Source: Solobacterium sp. (GTDB lineage: Bacteria; Bacillota_I; Bacilli_A; Erysipelotrichales; Erysipelotrichaceae). From it: a stretch of 8,840 nt of DNA. A model generated the notes under the pieces. That model searched no databases. It had not been told where the DNA came from and saw nothing but the letters and a program-made list of their open reading frames with translations. The position numbers and the translations under genes are program-made. How positions within the stretch are numbered: position 1 is the first letter of the stretch; each line of letters opens with the position of its first letter. Below, piece after piece: positions 5,248-8,840 of the stretch. Location of the stretch: the NCBI GenBank assembly GCA_016284975.1, contig JAEEPV010000088.1:1-8840 (forward strand). Reading direction: 5' to 3'.

Positions 5248-6603
5248 ATGACTTATTCCGATATCACACCCTATGTAAAGATGCTTTCGGAGCTTTCCGA
5301 TGAACGAAACAACATCACTCCCGATCTGTATGCAAAGCATAAAGTCAATAAAGGATTACGAGACCTGAACGGTAAAGGTGTCGTTACCGGTCTTACCGAA
5401 ATATCCACCGTCATTGCCAAAGAAGTTGATGAAGACGGCAATGAGCATCCCTGCGCCGGCCGTCTGTATTACCGCGGCGTCAATGTAAAAGATCTGGTCA
5501 ACGGATTCATTCAGGATAAACGATACGGCTTTGAAGAAACTGCCTATCTATTGTTGTTCTCCAAACTGCCGACAAAAGCAGAACTTGATGAGTTTACAAA
5601 ATATCTTGCGTCCATCCGCTCCCTTCCGGAATCCTTTACCAGAGACATGATCCTCAAAGCACCGGGCAAAGACATGATGAATATTCTCTCCCGTACCGTT
5701 CTTGCGCTGTATGCCTACGATGAGAATCCGGATGACATTGCGATTGCCAATGTCCTTCGCCAGTGTCTGTTTCTGATTTCCGTATTCCCGGAACTCGCGG
5801 TATATGCCTATCGCGGCTATCGTCATTATCATCTGGGAAGAAGTCTTCTGATCCGAAATCCGAAGCCGCATCATTCCACTGCAGAAACCATCCTGCACAT
5901 TCTTCGAAAAGACGGACGGTTTACGGAAAGCGAAGCGCGGATCCTTGATCTGGCTCTGGTCATTCATGCCGAACATGGCGGCGGCAACAATTCTACCTTT
6001 ACAACACATGTCGTAACTTCATCCGGTACAGATACCTATTCCGCGATCTCGGCTGCACTTGGTTCCCTGAAAGGTCCCAAGCACGGTGGCGCCAACATTA
6101 AAGTCATGCGCATGTTCGATGATATGAAGAAACACATTGATGTCAAAAATCACAGCAAGGTGGATGATTACCTGGTACGGCTGCTGGAAAAAGATGCCTT
6201 TGATAAAGCCGGTCTGATTTATGGTATGGGACATGCGATCTATTCCGTTTCGGATCCCCGTGCAGAAATTCTGAAATCCTGTGCGGCACAGCTGGCAGCT
6301 GAAAAAGGATTTGAGGATCAGTTTGCCCTGTACGAATATGTCGCGGAAACGGCACCGAAACTGATTGCGGAAAAACGTAAGATGTACAAAGGTGTCAGTG
6401 CCAACGTCGACTTCTATTCCGGTCTGATCTATCAGATGCTCGGCCTTCCCTATGAACTCTTTACACCGATCTTTGCGATCGCACGTATTGCCGGCTGGAG
6501 CGCACATCGGATTGAAGAGATCCAGAATGAAGGAAAAATCATTCGACCGGCCTATATCGGTGTCCGGACAGAACAGCCTTACGTTCCTCTTGATAAACGA
6601 TAA
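5248..6603 (+). CDS. Citrate synthase (451 aa)
   Basis: The enzyme joins acetyl-CoA and oxaloacetate to citrate, the entry to the TCA cycle or to glutamate synthesis. The catalytic triad is complete: His279 in GPKHGGAN, His329 in MGHAIYSVSDPRA, and Asp388 in NVDFYSG. The supporting motifs HAEHGGGNNSTFTTHVV and FAIARIAGWSAHRIEE are typical. At about 450 residues it is the longer clostridial-type citrate/2-methylcitrate synthase, with a Gly-His-Ala in place of the commoner Gly-His-Arg at the second His. A 2-methylcitrate role cannot be excluded, but no methylcitrate genes are nearby. AGGAGG at 5238-5243 serves an ATG at 5248 (4 bases) better than the adjacent ATG at 5245 (1 base), so the protein could have one more Met. 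The frame is open back to 5182, but that start would lie upstream of the transcription start. It is the only plus-strand gene and is transcribed alone. Confidence 0.95.
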   Translation: MTYSDITPYVKMLSELSDERNNITPDLYAKHKVNKGLRDLNGKGVVTGLTEISTVIAKEVDEDGNEHPCAGRLYYRGVNVKDLVNGFIQDKRYGFEETAYLLLFSKLPTKAELDEFTKYLASIRSLPESFTRDMILKAPGKDMMNILSRTVLALYAYDENPDDIAIANVLRQCLFLISVFPELAVYAYRGYRHYHLGRSLLIRNPKPHHSTAETILHILRKDGRFTESEARILDLALVIHAEHGGGNNSTFTTHVVTSSGTDTYSAISAALGSLKGPKHGGANIKVMRMFDDMKKHIDVKNHSKVDDYLVRLLEKDAFDKAGLIYGMGHAIYSVSDPRAEILKSCAAQLAAEKGFEDQFALYEYVAETAPKLIAEKRKMYKGVSANVDFYSGLIYQMLGLPYELFTPIFAIARIAGWSAHRIEEIQNEGKIIRPAYIGVRTEQPYVPLDKR

Positions 6604-6613
6604 ATCGCTGCAG

Positions 6614-6634
6614 AGCTTCCTTCGGGAAGCTTTT
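6614..6634 (+). terminator. Intrinsic terminator of citrate synthase
   Basis: AGCTTCC and GGAAGCT form a 7-bp stem closed by the very stable C(UUCG)G tetraloop, then UUUCU. It begins 10 bases after the stop codon. The U run is short, so it may be leaky. Confidence 0.75.
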
Positions 6635-6643
6635 CTGATCCAT

Positions 6644-6679
6644 AAAAAAAAACGATCCTCGGGGATTTCCTGAGGACCG
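6644..6679 (-). terminator. Intrinsic terminator of the ppdK/histone-like unit
   Basis: Minus-strand RNA CGGUCCUC...GAGGAUCG (6679-6672 with 6660-6653) pairs over 8 bp including a G-U wobble. The wobble is an A-C mismatch in the opposite RNA, so the strand is clear. Nine U residues (6652-6644) follow. Between it and the gene lies another AT-rich repeat, TAATTAAT/ATTAATTA (6694-6701 with 6710-6717), overlapping the stop codon. Confidence 0.85.
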
Positions 6680-6714
6680 TTCGTTCAGACATATAATTAA
6701 TCCTTAGCTATTAA

Positions 6715-7089
6715 TTACTTTGCCTTTTTAGCCGGAGCCTTCTTAGCAGCAGGCTTCTTAGCAGGTGCAGCTTTCTTGGCAGGTGCAGCCTTCTTAGCAG
6801 CAGGCTTCTTTGCCGGAGCGGCTTTCTTTGCCGGAGCAGCCTTCTTAGCAGCTACTTTCTTAGCAACAGCCTTGACAGCTTTCTTAGCAGGTGCAGCAGC
6901 CTTCTTAGCAACTACTTTCTTAGCAGCATCCTTGACGACCTTCTTAGCAGCAGGCTTCTTTGCCGGAGCAGCTTTCTTAGCCGGAGCAGCCTTCTTAGCA
7001 GCAGGCTTCTTAGCCGGAGCAGCCTTCTTGGCAGGTGCAGCCTTCTTTGCCGGAGCAGCTTTCTTAACAACTTTCTTTGCAGCAGCCAT
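6715..7089 (-). CDS. Histone H1-like Ala/Lys/Pro-repeat protein (124 aa)
   Basis: By my count the protein holds 53 Ala, 45 Lys, 15 Pro, 9 Val, one Met and one Asp (Asp54): no aromatic residue, no Glu, and a net charge near +44. After MAAAKKVVKK it is built from AAPAKK and PAAKK words (residues 11-50), a Val-containing linker (51-83), a second repeat block (84-117) and APAKKAK. This is like the basic tail of eukaryotic histone H1 and the H1-like proteins of Chlamydia and some other bacteria, which bind and compact DNA. Such a chain should be disordered alone. DNA or RNA binding is inferred from composition, and no globular domain is present. The start at 7089 follows AAGGAGG by 11 bases, with a second AGGAGG 12 bases further up. 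The gene lies 60 bases after ppdK in the same direction, and that enzyme ends in a similar basic tail. Confidence 0.85.
   Translation of the reverse strand: MAAAKKVVKKAAPAKKAAPAKKAAPAKKPAAKKAAPAKKAAPAKKPAAKKVVKDAAKKVVAKKAAAPAKKAVKAVAKKVAAKKAAPAKKAAPAKKPAAKKAAPAKKAAPAKKPAAKKAPAKKAK
6739..6840 (-). repeat. Repeat arm 2 of the histone-like gene (102 bp)
   Basis: It encodes residues 84-117, two rounds of AAPAKK-AAPAKK-PAAKK (17 residues, 51 bp each). The amino acids are identical to those of arm 1 (6940-7041), but by my alignment 12 of 102 bases differ, all silent. Confidence 0.85.
6940..7041 (-). repeat. Repeat arm 1 of the histone-like gene (102 bp)
   Basis: It encodes residues 17-50 with the same two 17-residue rounds as arm 2. 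One additional AAPAKK precedes it (residues 11-16). Confidence 0.85.
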
Positions 7090-7123
7090 GAGTGATATTT
7101 CCTCCTTTCTTGCCTCCTCTATC

Positions 7124-7146
7124 CTTAAAGCAAATGAGCTTTTAAG
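7124..7146 (-). other. Stem-loop between ppdK and the histone-like gene
   Basis: Minus-strand RNA CUUAAAAGC and GCUUUAAG pair over 8 bp with one bulged A. No U run follows, so it is not a normal terminator. It could be a processing or stability element separating the two messages. It lies between the ppdK stop and the paired ribosome sites of the next gene. Confidence 0.4.
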
Positions 7147-7149
7147 AAC

Positions 7150-8840
7150 TTATTTCTTTTTGGCAGTCTTCCTGGCAGGCTTTTTGACAGCCTTCTTTGC
7201 AGGTGTGCCAACTTTGATTGCGGCCTGAGCAGCAGCCAGACGGGCAATCGGTACACGATACGGTGAGCAGCTTACATAGTTGAGTCCAACTGTCTGGAAG
7301 AACTCAATGGAAGCCGGGTCGCCGCCATGCTCGCCGCAGACACCAAGGTGCAGATCCGGACGTGTAGCACGGCCGTTCTTGGCAGCCAGAGCAATCAGCT
7401 GACCAACACCGTTTACATCAACGTGAGCAAACGGATCGGATTCATAGATGTGCTTCCCGTAGTAATCATCCAGGAACTTACCGGCATCATCACGGGAGAA
7501 GCCGAATGTCATCTGTGTCAGGTCGTTTGTACCGAAGCTGAAGAACTCAGCGGTCTTGGCAATCTCACCTGCCTGCAGTGCAGCACGCGGGATCTCGATC
7601 ATGGTACCGACTTTATAAGTCTGTTTGGACTTGGCAGCCTTGATAACTTCATCAGCAGTCTTGCGAACGATGTTAGCGACATACTCAAGTTCCTTGGGCT
7701 CTCCTACAAGCGGAATCATGATTTCCGGAACAACCTTCCACTTCGGATGTTTCTTGTTAATCTTCATCGCAGCCTTGATGATTGCACGTGTCTGCATTTC
7801 ACCAATTTCCGGATAGGTTACGTCAAGACGGCATCCACGGTGACCCATCATCGGGTTGAATTCATGGAGAGCACTTGCCGCAGCAGCGACATCCTTGATG
7901 GAAATGCCGAGTGCCTTGGCAACGTCCTTTGCCTCAGAATCGGTCTTCGGCAGGAATTCATGCAGAGGCGGATCCAGCAGACGGATGGTAACGGAACGGT
8001 CACCCATAGCTTCGAAGATACCTTCGAAGTCTTCCTGCTGCATCGGCTCAAGCAGATTGAGAGCCTTGATGCGCTGTTCGGTATTCTGTGCTACACACAG
8101 CATACGGATTGCCTTGATACGTTCTGCAGAGTTGAAGAACATATGTTCGGTACGGACAAGACCGACACCTTCTGCACCGAATTCAACGGCACGTCTTGCG
8201 TCTTCCGGTGTATCCGCATTGGTACGGATCTTCAGTGTACGGCGTGCATCAGCCCAGTCCATGAATGTCTTGAAGTTTCCGGAGATTGTTGCCGGAACGG
8301 TTTTGATTGCGCCGTCATATACAAGACCTGTTGAGCCATCAAGGGAAATCACATCGCCTTCCTTGTACTTCTTGCCGCCGACTTCAAATGTCTTCTTGGC
8401 TTCATTGACCTTGATCTCACCGGCACCGGATACGCAGCAGGCACCCATACCACGGGCAACAACTGCCGCATGGCTTGTCATACCGCCGCGAACGGTGAGG
8501 ATACCTTCAGATACATGCATACCTTCGATATCTTCCGGAGAAGTTTCCAGACGGACAAGAATAACTTTCTTACCCTTCGCAACCCACTTCTTAGCATCCT
8601 CAGCTGTGAATACAACCTGACCGGATGCAGCACCCGGAGAAGCTGCGAGACCTTTGGCGATAACACGCTTCTGTGCTGCCTTGAGGTCCTGTGCATCGAA
8701 CTGCGGATGGAGCAGGTCATCGAGCTGCTTCGGCTCAACCATCAGAAGAGCCTGATCTTTTGTGACAAGGCCTTCCTTGACCATGTCAACTGCAACCTTC
8801 AGCGCTGCCGCAGCGGTACGCTTACCGTTACGTGTCTGCA
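7150..8840 (-). CDS. ppdK: Pyruvate, phosphate dikinase, C-terminal two-thirds, with an added basic tail (5' end outside the window)
   Basis: The enzyme interconverts pyruvate + ATP + Pi and PEP + AMP + PPi in the cytoplasm. In anaerobes it serves glycolysis with PPi or gluconeogenesis. The frame is open to the right edge, where the peptide reads QTRNGKRTAAAALKVAVD. The N-terminal ATP-grasp domain (roughly 310 residues) is therefore outside, and 562 residues are visible. The phosphohistidine swivel domain has GGMTSHAAVVARGMG with the catalytic His (codon 8472-8470). The PEP/pyruvate barrel has GTNDLTQMTFGFSRDD and GVCGEHGGDP with the catalytic Cys (codon 7338-7336). The spacing His to Cys, 378 residues, is close to that of Clostridium symbiosum PPDK (455 to 831). 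After the usual end VPIARLAAAQAAI comes an added tail, KVGTPAKKAVKKPARKTAKKK. The histone-like gene follows after 60 bases. Confidence 0.96.
   Translation of the reverse strand, partial: QTRNGKRTAAAALKVAVDMVKEGLVTKDQALLMVEPKQLDDLLHPQFDAQDLKAAQKRVIAKGLAASPGAASGQVVFTAEDAKKWVAKGKKVILVRLETSPEDIEGMHVSEGILTVRGGMTSHAAVVARGMGACCVSGAGEIKVNEAKKTFEVGGKKYKEGDVISLDGSTGLVYDGAIKTVPATISGNFKTFMDWADARRTLKIRTNADTPEDARRAVEFGAEGVGLVRTEHMFFNSAERIKAIRMLCVAQNTEQRIKALNLLEPMQQEDFEGIFEAMGDRSVTIRLLDPPLHEFLPKTDSEAKDVAKALGISIKDVAAAASALHEFNPMMGHRGCRLDVTYPEIGEMQTRAIIKAAMKINKKHPKWKVVPEIMIPLVGEPKELEYVANIVRKTADEVIKAAKSKQTYKVGTMIEIPRAALQAGEIAKTAEFFSFGTNDLTQMTFGFSRDDAGKFLDDYYGKHIYESDPFAHVDVNGVGQLIALAAKNGRATRPDLHLGVCGEHGGDPASIEFFQTVGLNYVSCSPYRVPIARLAAAQAAIKVGTPAKKAVKKPARKTAKKK

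Noticed and set aside
6739..7041. CRISPR or tandem non-coding repeat array
   Set aside because: The repeats are codon-phased parts of a coding gene with 51-bp higher-order units and no unique spacers.
6776..7228. Plus-strand Ala/Phe-rich repeat protein opposite the histone-like gene
   Set aside because: It looks like a membrane repeat only because GCC/CTT-type codons are read backwards; no ribosome site, and the minus-strand frame has start, site and terminator.
7327..8620. Long plus-strand open frames opposite ppdK
   Set aside because: Shadows of a conserved enzyme gene; translated products are Cys/His-rich nonsense without family features.

Overview
The window reads as chromosomal DNA of a low-to-mid-GC, probably anaerobic member of the Bacillota. 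The grounds are a T-box leader in front of thrS, strong AGGAGG ribosome sites, TTGACA/TATAAT-type promoters, U-tailed intrinsic terminators, a TM1266-family small regulator typical of [FeFe]-hydrogenase organisms, and pyruvate phosphate dikinase. An Erysipelotrichia or clostridial relative would fit, but I cannot place it more precisely. There are nine protein genes, eight on the minus strand and one (citrate synthase) on the plus strand. No tRNA, rRNA, CRISPR array, insertion sequence or phage gene is visible.

Reading the minus-strand blocks in their own direction, the left part holds two units. The first (2915 down to 1609) is a TetR-family regulator followed after one base by a CPBP-family membrane protease homologue. 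A 16-bp palindrome sits on the regulator's own -10 box, so it probably represses itself. The second (1606 down to 1) is a TM1266-family regulator, a solute-binding lipoprotein and the start of an ABC permease. An intrinsic terminator lies only 12 bases before the TM1266 start codon, and another stands between lipoprotein and permease, so this operon appears to be controlled by premature termination and graded expression.

The middle (4977 down to 2917) is a self-contained thrS transcription unit: promoter, threonine T-box with an ACC specifier, leader terminator, a threonyl-tRNA synthetase lacking the usual N-terminal TGS domain, and a terminator. The divergent citrate synthase gene (promoter 5169-5197, coding 5248-6603) carries all three catalytic residues and ends in a UUCG-loop terminator. 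It meets a minus-strand terminator back to back.

The right part (8840 down to 6644) is the 3' two-thirds of ppdK followed after 65 bases by a gene for a 124-residue protein made of only Ala, Lys, Pro, Val, one Met and one Asp, resembling the basic tail of histone H1. The dikinase itself carries an extra basic tail of about 20 residues with the same PAKKA words. This shared motif in adjacent genes and the termination-controlled TM1266/transporter operon are the two most unusual things here. Citrate synthase and the dikinase place two central carbon enzymes (citrate formation and PEP-pyruvate exchange) side by side, though on opposite strands.
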